From positions 189,460 through 253,459 of the forward strand of contig NZ_KB895376.1 in the NCBI RefSeq assembly GCF_000374825.1: DNA of 64,000 bases, written 5' to 3'. Below, piece by piece: positions 28,196-39,061 of this stretch. How positions within the stretch are numbered: the stretch's first letter is position 1; every line of letters starts with the position of its first letter. This DNA comes from Paenibacillus sanguinis 2301083 = DSM 16941. Its GTDB lineage: Bacteria > Bacillota > Bacilli > Paenibacillales > Paenibacillaceae. Under the pieces are notes generated by a model. That model was given only the letters and a program-made list of their open reading frames with translations. It was not told the DNA's origin and made no database searches. Made by a program: the position numbers and the translations under genes.

Positions 28196-30196
28196 TTACA
28201 ATTTGAAACGTTCAATTTGCGTATGCATATCTGTCGCCATACGGGAAAGTCCCTCCGACGCTGAGGAGATTTCCTCCATGGAAGCAAGCTGCTCTTGTGT
28301 AGCTGCCGTAACCCCCTGGAAGCTTTCCTGGCTCTTCGCTGATGTCACGGCAATCTGTTCGACGGATTGGGCGATTTCATCCGCACTGGCTGACATCTGC
28401 TCCGTAATAGCCGACACTTCATGAATCTGCTCGGCAATCCGCTGCGTGGAAAGCTCGATCTCCTGGAAGGCTTGTTGGGCAGCCTCTGTCACGGTAATTC
28501 CCCGCTCGACATTCGCGTTGACTTCCTGATCCATGACCTCATGCGCTCTCCCGGTCAGTTCAGTCATCTGCCCAATATGATGCTGAATCATTTCCGCCGC
28601 TTCTCCTGCCTGCTCCGCCAGCTTCCGCACCTCGCCAGCTACGACGGCAAACCCTCGCCCTTCCTCTCCAGCCCGGGCTGCTTCGATGGCCGCATTCAGC
28701 GCCAGCAGGTTAGTCTGTCCGGCAATACCAGAAATGGCAGTGCTCATTCCGGCGACCTGCAAGCTCAGTTCGTTCATCTGCTCCATTAGCTCGGCAGACT
28801 GCCGGGTGGATTGGCGAATTTGCTCCATTTGAGCCCCGACCTCTGTCACCCGTTCGCTTCCCCGCTTCACATCATCCACCGTCTGCGCGGACGACTCCAC
28901 AATCATGCCGGAAGCCTCTGCAATTTTACGGATTCCTGCTGACATGTCCTCCATCGTTCTTGCACTATCCGCCGATGCTACAGCTTGATGTTCCGCATCG
29001 TTTGAAGCCTCTTGGACAAGCTCGACGACGTATTCCACCGCTTTGGCATTTTGCTCCGTTCCTGCGGTGAGCTCTTCGCTGGATACGGTCAGTTGGCTGG
29101 CAGTTTCAGCCATCTCCTGTACCATGTTGCGCAGGGAAGCCAGCATATTGTTGTAATTAGCTGCCAATTGTCCGATTTCATCCCTGCGGTTGCTCTTAAC
29201 TTCCCCATTCAATTCCCCCTCGCTGACCCGCTGGGCGGAATAATTCAGCTGTTCAATAGGCCGGGTAATTCGGCGGATAACAAAGTAAATAATGCTTCCC
29301 GCCACAATTAGAGATACAGCAAGCACCAGGATGGAATCTCGGAAAATAGGCCAGGAAGCCTCCTTGAACTCTCCGACATCCAGTACGCCGACAATCTTCA
29401 GGCCAGTGAGCTCATTGGTCACGAAGAAGCCGCTTTGTTCTACCCCTGTCAGCGGATCAATATAATCGAGCGGGCCAGACTGATTTTGTTGAATTTGGGC
29501 GAGGTGCTCCCCTTGACTTTCTTCCCCCAGCTCAAGTCGCGGATGGGATACGTACCGATTTGTGCGGTCTAAAATGTAGACATAGCCATGCTCGCCAAGT
29601 GTAATGTCACTAACCTCTTCATTCAATACGGCCAGGTCAAGAGCTACCGTAAGGGCCCCTTGATGATCCTTGAGCGCTCGGCTAATAAATAAATTATAGT
29701 TTCCGGTGGTGGCCGACTTGAACGGATCAATAATTACAGTTTCCTCAGGACTGTTTAGAGAAGCGATATACCAATCCCTTTCACGAGGATCATATTCCTG
29801 GTTGCCGGGATCGGGAGACTTCATCCAGGCGCCGTTTTCGTTGCCCAAGACAGCAATTTCCAATTCGGGATGCTTCTCAACGAACAAATCGATCAAGGCT
29901 CGAGCCTCCGGAGATTTACTGTCCACCTGCGCCGAATCGATTTCCATAACCAATTGCTCTACATTTCGCGCTGCAGCCCCCACAATATGTGTAAGCGAGT
30001 TATTTAACAAAGCAACACTGGACTGCGTACTGTCATTCATTCGATCCTGCAATTGCCCCGCAGCTCTCGAATAGCTGGAATAAGCAATCAATATATTAGG
30101 AAGAATCAGCAACACGGTAAAAATAAGCATCATACGATTGCGTAACCCCATACCCTCCAAACGAAGCTTCAACGCCGTTAAATTAAATTTTTTCAT
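28196..30196 (-). CDS. Methyl-accepting chemotaxis protein
   Basis: 666 residues. An N-terminal membrane helix ([17 protein letters not shown]) is followed by an extracellular dCache-type sensor (about 45-285; [27 protein letters not shown]), a second helix ([19 protein letters not shown]), a HAMP domain ([20 protein letters not shown]) and a long cytoplasmic signalling coiled coil with the tip [20 protein letters not shown], which binds CheA/CheW. The ligand is unknown. The ATG follows GAGGGGAG. A sigma-D-like promoter lies upstream. Confidence 0.95.
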   Translation of the reverse strand: MKKFNLTALKLRLEGMGLRNRMMLIFTVLLILPNILIAYSSYSRAAGQLQDRMNDSTQSSVALLNNSLTHIVGAAARNVEQLVMEIDSAQVDSKSPEARALIDLFVEKHPELEIAVLGNENGAWMKSPDPGNQEYDPRERDWYIASLNSPEETVIIDPFKSATTGNYNLFISRALKDHQGALTVALDLAVLNEEVSDITLGEHGYVYILDRTNRYVSHPRLELGEESQGEHLAQIQQNQSGPLDYIDPLTGVEQSGFFVTNELTGLKIVGVLDVGEFKEASWPIFRDSILVLAVSLIVAGSIIYFVIRRITRPIEQLNYSAQRVSEGELNGEVKSNRRDEIGQLAANYNNMLASLRNMVQEMAETASQLTVSSEELTAGTEQNAKAVEYVVELVQEASNDAEHQAVASADSARTMEDMSAGIRKIAEASGMIVESSAQTVDDVKRGSERVTEVGAQMEQIRQSTRQSAELMEQMNELSLQVAGMSTAISGIAGQTNLLALNAAIEAARAGEEGRGFAVVAGEVRKLAEQAGEAAEMIQHHIGQMTELTGRAHEVMDQEVNANVERGITVTEAAQQAFQEIELSTQRIAEQIHEVSAITEQMSASADEIAQSVEQIAVTSAKSQESFQGVTAATQEQLASMEEISSASEGLSRMATDMHTQIERFKL

Positions 30197-30277
30197 AGGT
30201 TCTCCCCTCTTTTTACAATAACCTTCAGGGCTTTTGGCACGAATTCAAGCGACCTGGCAAGTTAGTATATAACATAT

Positions 30278-30305
30278 ATTTCGACATTTTACGACGAATC
30301 CTTTA
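30278..30305 (-). promoter_or_regulatory. Sigma-D-like promoter for the chemoreceptor
   Basis: On the minus strand TAAA (30302-30305), 16-nt spacer, GTCGAAAT (30278-30285; 6 of 8 to GCCGATAT). The leader would be about 75 nt. Confidence 0.45.
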
Positions 30306-30540
30306 TCAATTCCCGAAATTTCTGTGTAATTCAGTGTAAATTTTAGATAAATTACTTATTTTCATAATTATATGGCTTCAAACTACCATAGAGGCTGAAT
30401 GGCTAAACGAGAGTGGAGTTGCTGGTTCGTAAGATTCTTCCGATGCTGTTGCTCATCGTTTTTCCAGAAGCCCTGCGACCTCGTCTGCCTAGAAGTCTGT
30501 TGTCAATGACTAGTTACAAGCTTGAGCCAACAAGATAATA
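30306..30540. other. Intergenic spacer between chemoreceptor promoter and argH terminator
   Basis: The distal part (about 30390-30520) is GC-richer than the AT-rich promoter region. It contains a 36-codon rightward reading frame (30399-30509) rich in Cys and Phe without a ribosome site. I see no gene here. Confidence 0.4.
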
Positions 30541-30582
30541 AAAAAAAGAGATAAATCCTCAGTTCGTCGAGGATCTATCTCT
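30541..30582 (-). terminator. Terminator of the arginine operon
   Basis: AGAGATAAATCCTC (30547-30560) pairs with GAGGATCTATCTCT (30569-30582) with one mismatch. The A-run at 30541-30547 gives a U tail on the minus strand. It lies about 70 nt after argH. Confidence 0.85.
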
Positions 30583-30652
30583 TCTCTTCTGTTGCCTGGG
30601 CTATGTTAAAGCATCCGATCCGCTTACGCTTCTGACAAAGCAGGCCGACCTG

Positions 30653-32068
30653 TTATTTACTGTGTGCTGCGTATTCTTCGGTCCAGGACCGCCCGCTGGC
30701 CAGCTTGGCCTCAGCGCGCTCAATCGCTGCGCTCACCTGTCCGGTTGCCGTGCCACCGTAAACATTCCGCGCATTGACAACCGATTCCGGTTGCAGCACC
30801 TGGTAGATGCTATCATCAAACAGCGGCGAGAATTGCTTGAACTCATTGAGCGTCAAATCCAGCAAATACTTGCCGTTCTGAATGCAGTACAAGACGGTTT
30901 TGCCAATGACCTCATGCGCCTGACGGAAAGGCAAGCCCTTGTTCGCCAGAAAATCGGCGATATCCGTCGCATTGGAGAAGTCTTGGTTCACGGCTTCGCG
31001 CATTCGCTCCTTGTTCACCTTCATCGTAGCAATCATCGGTCCAAACAATTGCAGCGCCCCTTGCAAGGTGGCTACGGTGTCGAACATGCCTTCCTTGTCC
31101 TCCTGCATGTCCTTGTTATAGGCCAGCGGCAACGACTTCAATACGGTCAGCAAGCCCATCAAATTGCCGTATACCCGGCCCGTTTTGCCCCGGACAAGCT
31201 CCGGAACATCGGGGTTCTTCTTCTGCGGCATAATGCTGCTTCCGGTACAGAAAGCATCATCCAGCTCCACAAAGCGAAACTCTGTGCTGCTCCACAGCAC
31301 AAGCTCCTCACTGAGCCGGGAGAGATGCATCATCAGGATGGACGCATCAGCCAGAAATTCAAGAATGAAATCACGGTCACTGACCGCATCCAGGCTGTTC
31401 TCGTAGACCGCATCGAAATGCAACTGCTCTGCTACAAAATGACGGTCGATCGGGAAGGTGGTCCCTGCCAGCGCCCCGGCCCCCAGCGGCAGCACATTGA
31501 TACGCTTGTAGCTGTCCTGCAAACGTTCAATATCCCGCCCAAACATCGAAACATAGGCCAGCAGATGATGCGAGAACAAAATGGGCTGGGCCCGTTGCAG
31601 GTGGGTGTAGCCGGGAACGATCGTATCCAGATTGTCTTTGGCCTGCGTGAGTAAGGATTCCTGCAGGTCTTGCAGCAGTCCGACGAATTCTACGACACGC
31701 TTGCGCAAGTATAAATGCATATCCGTCGCTACCTGGTCATTCCGGCTGCGTCCGGTGTGCAGCTTGCCGCCCACGGAACCAACCTCATCGATCAGTTGCT
31801 TTTCAATGTTCATATGAATATCTTCGTCGGATACAGAGTATTCCAACTCGCCGCGCTCTATTTTGTGCAGGACGGCATGCAGACCTTCCTTGATGGTCTC
31901 CACATCCTCTTCCGGCAGGATGCCGCACTTGCCCAGCATGGTGACATGGGCGAGACTTCCCTGCACATCCTCTTCCGCCAGCGTCTTGTCAAATCCGATC
32001 GAAGCGGTGTATTCTTCGACTAAACGGTTGGTCTGCTTCGTAAAGCGTCCACCCCACAGCTTGCTCAC
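30653..32068 (-). CDS. argH: Argininosuccinate lyase
   Basis: Last step of arginine synthesis: argininosuccinate to arginine and fumarate. It carries the fumarase/aspartase superfamily signature [11 protein letters not shown] and, near the N-terminus, [11 protein letters not shown] and [12 protein letters not shown]. The GTG at 32077 sits against AAGGA, while the GTG at 32068 is 8 nt past AAGGAG and gives the expected (M)[10 protein letters not shown] start, so 32068 is chosen (471 residues). Last gene of the arg operon, 41 nt after argG. Confidence 0.97.
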   Translation of the reverse strand: MSKLWGGRFTKQTNRLVEEYTASIGFDKTLAEEDVQGSLAHVTMLGKCGILPEEDVETIKEGLHAVLHKIERGELEYSVSDEDIHMNIEKQLIDEVGSVGGKLHTGRSRNDQVATDMHLYLRKRVVEFVGLLQDLQESLLTQAKDNLDTIVPGYTHLQRAQPILFSHHLLAYVSMFGRDIERLQDSYKRINVLPLGAGALAGTTFPIDRHFVAEQLHFDAVYENSLDAVSDRDFILEFLADASILMMHLSRLSEELVLWSSTEFRFVELDDAFCTGSSIMPQKKNPDVPELVRGKTGRVYGNLMGLLTVLKSLPLAYNKDMQEDKEGMFDTVATLQGALQLFGPMIATMKVNKERMREAVNQDFSNATDIADFLANKGLPFRQAHEVIGKTVLYCIQNGKYLLDLTLNEFKQFSPLFDDSIYQVLQPESVVNARNVYGGTATGQVSAAIERAEAKLASGRSWTEEYAAHSK

Positions 32069-32109
32069 ATGACCCACTCCTTTTTGATACCGGTTCTTAT
32101 CTCTTCGAC

Positions 32110-33345
32110 TTATTTCTTGCTTTGGTCAACACCAGCGCTTACCTTCAAGCGCAAGGCATTCAGATGGATAAAGCCGGTTGCATCCCCTTGATCATATGCC
32201 TGCGTTGGATCGGCCTCCATCGTGGCAATGTCAGGGTTGTACAAGCTGACCGGGCTCTTCACGCCTGCCGCAATGATATTCCCCTTGTACAGCTTCACTC
32301 GTACCGTACCGGTGACATTCTTCTGGCTCTCCGTCACCAATGCTTGCAGTGTCAGCCGCTCGGGAGCAAACCAGAAGCCGTTGTAGACCAGCGTGCTATA
32401 GCGGGTGATCAGGCTATCACGTAAATTCATGACCTCGCGGTCCATCGTCAGCGATTCCATCTTCCGATGGGCCGTAAACAGAATCGTTCCCCCCGGTGTC
32501 TCATAAACTCCACGGCTTTTCATACCTACAAAACGGTTCTCGACCATGTCGACACGCCCGATGCCATGCTTGCCGCCCAGTTCGTTCAGCTTCTCCATGA
32601 CAGCCAGCGGACTGAGTGATTCCCCATTCAGGGCTACACAGTCGCCCTGATTAAATTCCAGTTCCACATATTCCGGTTCATCCGGCGCATCTTCCGGTGA
32701 GACACTAAGCAAGTACATGTCTTTGTTCTCCGGAGCAGAGGCATCGAACCATGGATCTTCCAGCATGCCGCTTTCATAGCTGATATGCAGCAGATTGCGG
32801 TCCATAGAGTAAGGCTTAGCTGCGGAAGCGGTGACCGGAATGCCATTGGCTTCTGCATAGGCAATCATTTCGGCCCGGCCCGGGAACTGTTCGCGGAACT
32901 CATCCAGGCGCCACGGAGCAATGACCGCGATCTCAGGAGCGAGCGCTGCTGCCGCCAGCTCAAAGCGCACCTGGTCATTCCCTTTGCCCGTAGCACCGTG
33001 GGCAATAGCTGTTGCGCCTTCAGCACGAGCGATATCCACCATCCGCTTGGCGATCAGCGGACGTGCGATGCTGGTTCCGAGCAAATATTGCCCTTCATAG
33101 AGTGCGCCCGACTTGAACATGGGATAAATGAAGTCCTTGGCAAACTCGTCGCGCAGGTCATCGATGTATACCTTCGATGCGCCTGTAGCCAGCGCCTTCT
33201 CCTCCAGTCCGTCGAGCTCCTCCTTCTGGCCGATATCAGCGGTAAACGCAATGATTTCTGCATCATAGGTCTCTTTTAGCCATTTCAATATGACGGACGT
33301 ATCCAGTCCCCCGGAATAGGCCAGTACAATTTTTTCTTTTGCCAT
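32110..33345 (-). CDS. argG: Argininosuccinate synthase
   Basis: Joins citrulline and aspartate using ATP. The ATP-pyrophosphatase loop [13 protein letters not shown] is at the N-terminus, with [14 protein letters not shown] in the middle. 411 residues, typical length. ATG follows GGAGGG. It is 20 nt after argF, in the same operon. Confidence 0.97.
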   Translation of the reverse strand: MAKEKIVLAYSGGLDTSVILKWLKETYDAEIIAFTADIGQKEELDGLEEKALATGASKVYIDDLRDEFAKDFIYPMFKSGALYEGQYLLGTSIARPLIAKRMVDIARAEGATAIAHGATGKGNDQVRFELAAAALAPEIAVIAPWRLDEFREQFPGRAEMIAYAEANGIPVTASAAKPYSMDRNLLHISYESGMLEDPWFDASAPENKDMYLLSVSPEDAPDEPEYVELEFNQGDCVALNGESLSPLAVMEKLNELGGKHGIGRVDMVENRFVGMKSRGVYETPGGTILFTAHRKMESLTMDREVMNLRDSLITRYSTLVYNGFWFAPERLTLQALVTESQKNVTGTVRVKLYKGNIIAAGVKSPVSLYNPDIATMEADPTQAYDQGDATGFIHLNALRLKVSAGVDQSKK

Positions 33346-33365
33346 GTTGGTGTCCCTCCTCTAAA

Positions 33366-34328
33366 TTATCCCATTAAAGCGGCCATCAACGCTTTTTGCG
33401 CATGCAACCGATTCTCTGCCTGATCAAAAATAATGGAATGCTGGCCATCGATAACGCCTTCGCTAACTTCTTCGCCACGATGGGCTGGCAGACAATGCAT
33501 AAACACATAATCCGGCTTCGCATGCTGCGCCAGTGTCTCGTCAACCTGATAGTCCTTAAAGGCCGCCTCACGCGCCTTCTGCTCAGCCTCAAAGCCCATG
33601 CTGGCCCATACGTCCGTGTAGATCGCATCCGCGTCCTGTACAGCAGTCTTGGGGTCGCGAACAACCTCAATGACCGCTCCTGTCTCTTGGGCGATTTCCC
33701 TGGCCTCCGCTACGACCTGCGGGTCCGGCTCATACCCTTCCGGACTGGCTACGGAGACATGCACACCCAGCTTCGCTCCGCCAAGCATCAGGGAGTGGGC
33801 CATATTGTTGCCATCACCGACATAGGCCAGCTTCAACCCTTTCAACGTACCCTTGTATTCGTATAAAGTCTGATAATCGGCCAGCACCTGACACGGATGC
33901 GCCTGATCGCTCAGTCCATTAATGACCGGCACCGTAGCATAACGGGCCAAATCTACCACTTTATCGTGACCGAAGGTGCGAATCATAATACCGTCCAGGT
34001 ACCGGGACATAACTCCTGCTGTATCCGCGATCGTCTCGCCCCGTCCAAGCTGGATATCATTTTTGCTAAGGAACAGTGCATGTCCGCCCAATTGATAGGT
34101 GCCTACTTCAAAGGAAACCCGTGTCCGCGTAGACGATTTTTCAAAAATCAAGCCCACGGTTTTGCCCTTGAGCGGCTCGTAGACCTCCCCTTGCTTCTGC
34201 TTCCGCTTGAGTTCCACAGCCAAATCAATCAAGTAGTGAATCTCATCGGTTGTATAATCCGTCAGCTCAACCAAATCGCGTCCCTTTAAATCAATGGTAC
34301 TCTGCTTTGCTTGCTCCAGCAATCCCAT
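33366..34328 (-). CDS. argF: Ornithine carbamoyltransferase
   Basis: Makes citrulline from ornithine and carbamoyl phosphate. The carbamoyl-phosphate loop is SSTRTR; HPCQ and MHCLPAHRGEEV (ornithine side, catalytic Cys) are present. 320 residues. Only 3 nt separate it from argD. No carAB genes are in this operon, so carbamoyl phosphate comes from elsewhere. Confidence 0.97.
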   Translation of the reverse strand: MGLLEQAKQSTIDLKGRDLVELTDYTTDEIHYLIDLAVELKRKQKQGEVYEPLKGKTVGLIFEKSSTRTRVSFEVGTYQLGGHALFLSKNDIQLGRGETIADTAGVMSRYLDGIMIRTFGHDKVVDLARYATVPVINGLSDQAHPCQVLADYQTLYEYKGTLKGLKLAYVGDGNNMAHSLMLGGAKLGVHVSVASPEGYEPDPQVVAEAREIAQETGAVIEVVRDPKTAVQDADAIYTDVWASMGFEAEQKAREAAFKDYQVDETLAQHAKPDYVFMHCLPAHRGEEVSEGVIDGQHSIIFDQAENRLHAQKALMAALMG

Positions 34329-34331
34329 TCT

Positions 34332-35594
34332 TCAGTTCCCCTTCCCGGAAATATGCGCAGCAATAATCGCCGCCAAGATGGCCACAGCCTGGTCCATTTC
34401 TTCCTTCGTCACCTTGAGGTTTGGCAGCAGCCGGATAACATTGGGCCCCGCCGTGACAAAAAGCAAACCCCGCTCCTGCCCAAGCAGCACAATCTCTCCA
34501 ACCGGAGCTGCACATTCTATGCCGATCAAGAGGCCCTGACCGCGAACCTCCAGCACAAACGGCTCATCTTTAAAAGTCTCCTGCAAGAGCGCCTTCAAAT
34601 AGTGCCCCTTCTCGCCCGCCTGTTCGGGAATACGCTCCTCCTCCATCGTCTCAAGCGTAGCGATAATCGCCGTCGACACGACGGGATTACCGCCGAAGGT
34701 CGACGCATGGCTGCCCGGGGAGAAGGCCTCGCGTAAATATCCCTTGGCAAGCATTGCGCCTGCTGGCAGCCCGCTGGCAATGCCTTTGGCCGAGGTAAAA
34801 ATGTCCGGTTCAATGCCGTAATGCTGATGCGCAAACCATTTTCCCGTTCTCCCCATACCGGTCTGTACCTCATCAATAATCAGCAGCAGTTCATGCTGCT
34901 GGCAGATCGCCGCCAGTTCCTCCACAAAGGCAGACTCGACCGGGTAAACGCCACCCTCGGCCTGAACCATCTCCAGCATAATTGCCGCCGTTTGCGGGCC
35001 AATGGCGGCCTTCAGAGCTGCGATATCATACAGAGGTACAGTTACGAAGCCCTCCGGCAAAGGCAGAAATCCATCCTTCACCTTCTGCTGCCCTGTCGCC
35101 GTTAATGTAGCCAATGTCCGGCCATGGAACGAGTGCTCGAAGGTAATGATCTCGTAGCGCCCATTATTCTTGATCTTCTGATGATAACGACGTGCCAGCT
35201 TGATGGCCGCCTCATTCGCTTCGGCTCCACTGTTGCAGAAGAACACCGCGTCCGCACAGCTAAGCTCCGTCAGCTTCCGCGCCGCCACCTCCTGCTGCGG
35301 AATATGAAACAAATTACTGACATGCCACAGCTCATCCAATTGGGCCTTCACCTTGGCTGCAACCTTCTCGTTAGCATGACCCAGATTGGCTACCGCCAGC
35401 CCGCTCATAAAGTCAAGATATTGCTTGCCCTGGGCATCCCATAATAAACTGCCCTTCCCCTTAACCAACTGAATGGGATAACGGGCATAAGTAGGGAATA
35501 GCGCGCTCACGCCCTCCCCTGCTGCAAAGGCAGCCGTTTCTGTAACATTCCCCGCCGCTGCCCCTGCTTCTTTCACATCACTTTGTTGTGTCAT
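34332..35594 (-). CDS. argD: Acetylornithine aminotransferase
   Basis: PLP class-III aminotransferase converting N-acetylglutamate semialdehyde to N-acetylornithine. It shows FCNSGAEANEAAIKLAR, LLIIDEVQTGMGRTGKWFA and the PLP lysine in TSAKGIASGLPAG. The in-frame ATG at 35612 lacks a spaced ribosome site; GAGTGAGG before the ATG at 35594 supports the shorter 420-residue form (MTQQSDVKEAG). Confidence 0.95.
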   Translation of the reverse strand: MTQQSDVKEAGAAAGNVTETAAFAAGEGVSALFPTYARYPIQLVKGKGSLLWDAQGKQYLDFMSGLAVANLGHANEKVAAKVKAQLDELWHVSNLFHIPQQEVAARKLTELSCADAVFFCNSGAEANEAAIKLARRYHQKIKNNGRYEIITFEHSFHGRTLATLTATGQQKVKDGFLPLPEGFVTVPLYDIAALKAAIGPQTAAIMLEMVQAEGGVYPVESAFVEELAAICQQHELLLIIDEVQTGMGRTGKWFAHQHYGIEPDIFTSAKGIASGLPAGAMLAKGYLREAFSPGSHASTFGGNPVVSTAIIATLETMEEERIPEQAGEKGHYLKALLQETFKDEPFVLEVRGQGLLIGIECAAPVGEIVLLGQERGLLFVTAGPNVIRLLPNLKVTKEEMDQAVAILAAIIAAHISGKGN

Positions 35595-35633
35595 CGCTTG
35601 CCTCACTCCCATCCATCACCTGAGATTTTGTCG

Positions 35634-36473
35634 CTACATCATTCGTACAATCTTCGTCCCGATGGCTTCGCCGGCCAACACCTTGCCCAAAACTCCCGGT
35701 TCGCTGCCATCTACAATCACGACCTCATTCACCTTGCCGCTGATGCAGGCCACCGCTGCTCGCACCTTCGGAATCATGCCCCCGTAAATTTCACCGGTCA
35801 AAATCATGTCCTCAATCTGCTGAACCGTCACGGACGGAAGTACCACCTTATCCCCACCCGCGGTCTTTAAAATACCTGGCACATCCGTTACAACAATCAT
35901 CTGTGCAACGCCGAGTGCAGAAGCCACCGCTCCCGCCGCAGTATCCGCATTAATGTTGTAACGTTGGCCCGTAGCTCCGATACCTACCGGAGCGATGATT
36001 GGCATGTAGCCGAGCTCGAGTATGCCCCCGATCAGGTCAGCATTCACAGCGGTCACCTCACCAACAAGCCCCACTTCTTTATGATTAGCCACCGGTTTAG
36101 CTTGCAGCAGGCCGCCATCGGTCCCGGACAAGCCCAAGGCGTTGCCCCCAGCCTGCGCAATGCCTCTTACGATAGCTTTATTGATACTGCCGGCCAGCAC
36201 CATCTCAACAACATCCAGCACTTCCTCAGTCGTATAGCGCAATCCACCAACAAATTTGCTTTCGATTCCGAGCTTGCCCAGATTATCCGAAATCGCCGGT
36301 CCGCCGCCGTGTACAATAATCGGCTGAATGCCCGCTTGCTGTAGCTTGACGAGATCGCCAAAAAAAGATTCCGGCAGCTCCGCCAGCGTACTGCCTCCAC
36401 ACTTCATCACAAACCGCTGCCCTCCGGAAGGCGGCTTGGCTGGAATTTGTTCATTACTCCGTGCAGTAGTCAT
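35634..36473 (-). CDS. argB: Acetylglutamate kinase
   Basis: Phosphorylates N-acetylglutamate, the usual feedback point. Amino-acid-kinase fold: VMKCGGSTLAELP, PIIVHGGGPAIS (phosphate binding), NINADTAAGAVASALG and MIPKVRAA. 279 residues. AAAGGAG is 13 nt before the ATG, and an upstream in-frame stop rules out a longer form. Between argJ and argD in the operon. Confidence 0.96.
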   Translation of the reverse strand: MTTARSNEQIPAKPPSGGQRFVMKCGGSTLAELPESFFGDLVKLQQAGIQPIIVHGGGPAISDNLGKLGIESKFVGGLRYTTEEVLDVVEMVLAGSINKAIVRGIAQAGGNALGLSGTDGGLLQAKPVANHKEVGLVGEVTAVNADLIGGILELGYMPIIAPVGIGATGQRYNINADTAAGAVASALGVAQMIVVTDVPGILKTAGGDKVVLPSVTVQQIEDMILTGEIYGGMIPKVRAAVACISGKVNEVVIVDGSEPGVLGKVLAGEAIGTKIVRMM

Positions 36474-36546
36474 CGGTCACCCACAGCTCCTTTGCCCAAA
36501 TGGTATTTGCAAACATGTTCCATCGCCACAGTTTCACGCGAATCCA

Positions 36547-37782
36547 TTACGTCCGGTACGCCGCATTAATGCGGACATAATCATATGTAAGGTCGCAGCC
36601 CCAGGCCGTAGCCGTACCGTTGCCATGATGCAGGTCCACAGAAATGACTACCGTATCTCCTTGTAAATAAGCCAGCGCCTTCTCTTCGTCAAAAGGAATT
36701 GGGCGTGAGCCGGTTAGCACGACAATATCGCCCAGCCTGATATCCACCGTCTCCGGATTGACCGGCTCACCTGCCCGGCCAACTGCCGCTATGATCCGGC
36801 CCCAGTTCGCATCAGCTCCGAATACGGCGGATTTGACCAGGCTAGAGCCAACAACTGTCTTGGCAATAGCTCGGGCCGACAGAGCGCTTACGGCCCCGGT
36901 GACCGTGACCTCCACCAATCGTGTAGCCCCTTCGCCATCGCGGGCAATCATCTGAGCCAGCGTCTGGCACACATGACGAAACGCAGCGGAGAAAGCATCC
37001 CAATCGGCATGGGCCGGAGATAGCTCCTCATTGCCGGCAAGACCACTCGCCATGGTCAACAGCATGTCGTTAGTGCTTGTATCTCCATCTACCGTAATCA
37101 TATTGAAGGTTACATCTGTCGTTTGTCCAAGTAGTCCTTGCAGCGACTGCGAATCGACAGCCGCATCGGTGGTCACGAATGCCAGCATCGTCGCCATATT
37201 CGGATGTATCATGCCCGAGCCCTTGGCTGCCCCGGCAATCGTCACCTCGCGCCCGTTCACATCAAGCTTCACACAAATCTCCTTCTTCACCAGGTCTGTG
37301 GTGAGAATGGCCTGACAGAACTGCTCCGCTCCCTCTGCCTTGGCATCCAGCGCAGCCGGCAAGCCGGCAATGCCGGTATAAACCCGATCCATGGGCAGAA
37401 GCTCCCCGATCACTCCGGTAGAAGCAACCGCCACCTCCTGCTCGCTCAGTCCAAACGCCTGCGCAGCCGCTGCACGCATGGCATAGGCATCTTTTTCCCC
37501 TTGCGCCCCGGTGCAGGCATTGGCATTTCCGCTATTCACGACAACGGCACGCAGCCGCTGTCCTCCGCTCACGATGCTATCCCGCGTCACCTTGAGTGGT
37601 GCCGCCTGAAATACATTGGTCGTATATACTGCTGCCGCTACCGCAGGCACCTCGCATACAATCGCGCCAAGATCATTACGTGAGGTTTTCTTCAAGCCGC
37701 AATGCAGCCCACCGGCACTAAACCCTTTCGGAGAGGTTACGCCCCCCGCCGACTCTACACTAAATAAACGAACCACTCCCAT
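36547..37782 (-). CDS. argJ: Bifunctional ornithine acetyltransferase / N-acetylglutamate synthase
   Basis: Recycles the acetyl group from acetylornithine to glutamate and may also use acetyl-CoA. The self-cleavage site is visible as HPNMATMLAF with nucleophile Thr198; AKGSGM precedes it. 411 residues. ATG follows AAGGGAG by 7 nt. The 148-nt gap to argC is filled mostly by a repeat element. Confidence 0.97.
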   Translation of the reverse strand: MGVVRLFSVESAGGVTSPKGFSAGGLHCGLKKTSRNDLGAIVCEVPAVAAAVYTTNVFQAAPLKVTRDSIVSGGQRLRAVVVNSGNANACTGAQGEKDAYAMRAAAAQAFGLSEQEVAVASTGVIGELLPMDRVYTGIAGLPAALDAKAEGAEQFCQAILTTDLVKKEICVKLDVNGREVTIAGAAKGSGMIHPNMATMLAFVTTDAAVDSQSLQGLLGQTTDVTFNMITVDGDTSTNDMLLTMASGLAGNEELSPAHADWDAFSAAFRHVCQTLAQMIARDGEGATRLVEVTVTGAVSALSARAIAKTVVGSSLVKSAVFGADANWGRIIAAVGRAGEPVNPETVDIRLGDIVVLTGSRPIPFDEEKALAYLQGDTVVISVDLHHGNGTATAWGCDLTYDYVRINAAYRT

Positions 37783-37827
37783 TGCTGTTCTCCCTTCACA
37801 TATATAAGGTATCCTCTTTTAGTGCGT

Positions 37828-37923
37828 GTTCAAAAAGTCAGGTTTGCAGGACCGAAGCTTAAGCTTCCGATGTGCGTTTTTTCAAAACGCTTAAGCCCCG
37901 ATGAAGCTAGAGACTTTTTGAAC
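37828..37923. repeat. 96-bp terminal-inverted-repeat element between argC and argJ
   Basis: Perfect 12-bp terminal inverted repeats GTTCAAAAAGTC (37828-37839) and GACTTTTTGAAC (37912-37923) enclose a palindrome-rich core, including AAGCTTAAGCTT and GCGTTTTTTCAAAACGC. It begins immediately after the argC stop codon (37931). The same core occurs at 26232, and a short match at 59423. It has no coding capacity, so it is a MITE-like or REP-like element. Confidence 0.8.
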
Positions 37924-37930
37924 TACCTAT

Positions 37931-38983
37931 TTAAGGATATACAGGCGTTAATTGCAGGCCCGTCGCTTCATCCCAGCCCATCATCAGGTTCAGGTTCTGA
38001 ATGGCCTGGCCCGCTGCACCCTTGACGATATTATCAATCACCGAAATGATAGTAAGACGCCCTGTACGCGAATCGGCGGCAAAGCCGATATCACAATAGT
38101 TGGAGCCAAATACCTCCTTGGTAGCCGGCCATTTGCCGTTCTCCCGAATCCGTACAAAGGGATGCCCGGCATAATACTGACGGTACAGTCCGATCAGATC
38201 GTCCTCCGTGTAGGCCCCCTGCAGCTCCGCATACATCGTACTCATGATGCCCCGCGTCATTGGTGTTAAATGCGTCGTAAAGGTCACCGTCACCGGCTCG
38301 CCGGCAACCTGTGTCAGCACCTGCTCAATTTCCGGAATATGCTGATGTTTGTTGACTTTGTACACTTTCATATTTTCATTGATTTCCGCATAATGCGTCG
38401 TCAAGTTAGCTCCTCGTCCCGCACCGGACACACCGGATTTGGCATCGATAATAATGCCTTGACCCTTGATCCATCCCGCACTTAGCGCCGGAATCAGGCC
38501 CAGCAGCGTAGCTGTCGGATAGCAGCCCGGATTAGAAATCAGGTGCTTGCCGCGAACATATTCGCCGTAAATTTCGACCAAGCCGTAAACCGCCTCTTCC
38601 AGCAGTTCAGGTGCTGGAGCTTCATGCTTGTACCAAGCCTCGTAAACCGCTCCATCCTTAATACGGAAATCGCCCGAAAGATCAATGACCTTGAGTCCCA
38701 CTTCCAGCAGCTCAGGCACCAGCTTCCCGCTGACCCCGGATGGAGTTGCCGTAAATACAACGTCGGCCTTCTCGGCAATCTCTTGCGGGTTCACGCCGTC
38801 CAAAGGCTGGACTACAAGCTCCGCAAGATGAGGGAAGCTATCCGTCAAGCGTTCGCCCGCACTGGAAGCGGAAATCACAGAGGTAATCTCAACGTGCGGA
38901 TGCCCCCCTAAAAAACGAATCAGTTCCACGCCTCCATAGCCCGTAGAACCGACGATTGCTACTCTTATCTTATTTTTGTTCAA
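37931..38983 (-). CDS. argC: N-acetyl-gamma-glutamyl-phosphate reductase
   Basis: NADPH-dependent third step of arginine synthesis. Rossmann motif VAIVGSTGYGGVELIR at the N-terminus, catalytic Cys in SNPGCYPTA. TTG at 38992 directly abuts GAGG; TTG at 38983, 9 nt after it, gives MNKNKIRVAIVG and is chosen (350 residues). First gene of argCJBDFGH. Confidence 0.96.
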   Translation of the reverse strand: MNKNKIRVAIVGSTGYGGVELIRFLGGHPHVEITSVISASSAGERLTDSFPHLAELVVQPLDGVNPQEIAEKADVVFTATPSGVSGKLVPELLEVGLKVIDLSGDFRIKDGAVYEAWYKHEAPAPELLEEAVYGLVEIYGEYVRGKHLISNPGCYPTATLLGLIPALSAGWIKGQGIIIDAKSGVSGAGRGANLTTHYAEINENMKVYKVNKHQHIPEIEQVLTQVAGEPVTVTFTTHLTPMTRGIMSTMYAELQGAYTEDDLIGLYRQYYAGHPFVRIRENGKWPATKEVFGSNYCDIGFAADSRTGRLTIISVIDNIVKGAAGQAIQNLNLMMGWDEATGLQLTPVYP

Positions 38984-39061
38984 TCTGGTCAACCTCGCTT
39001 TCCGGCAACTTGTTTCCTCTCGCTTCTATGAAGCTATGAACAACTAAATTGTATAACCCGT

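Noticed and set aside
30399..30509. Cys/Phe-rich 36-codon frame in the argH-chemoreceptor gap
   Set aside because: No ribosome site and biased composition; more likely non-coding sequence.
30662..31654. Rightward open frame opposite argH
   Set aside because: Shadow of argH codon usage; no ribosome site and no recognisable domain.
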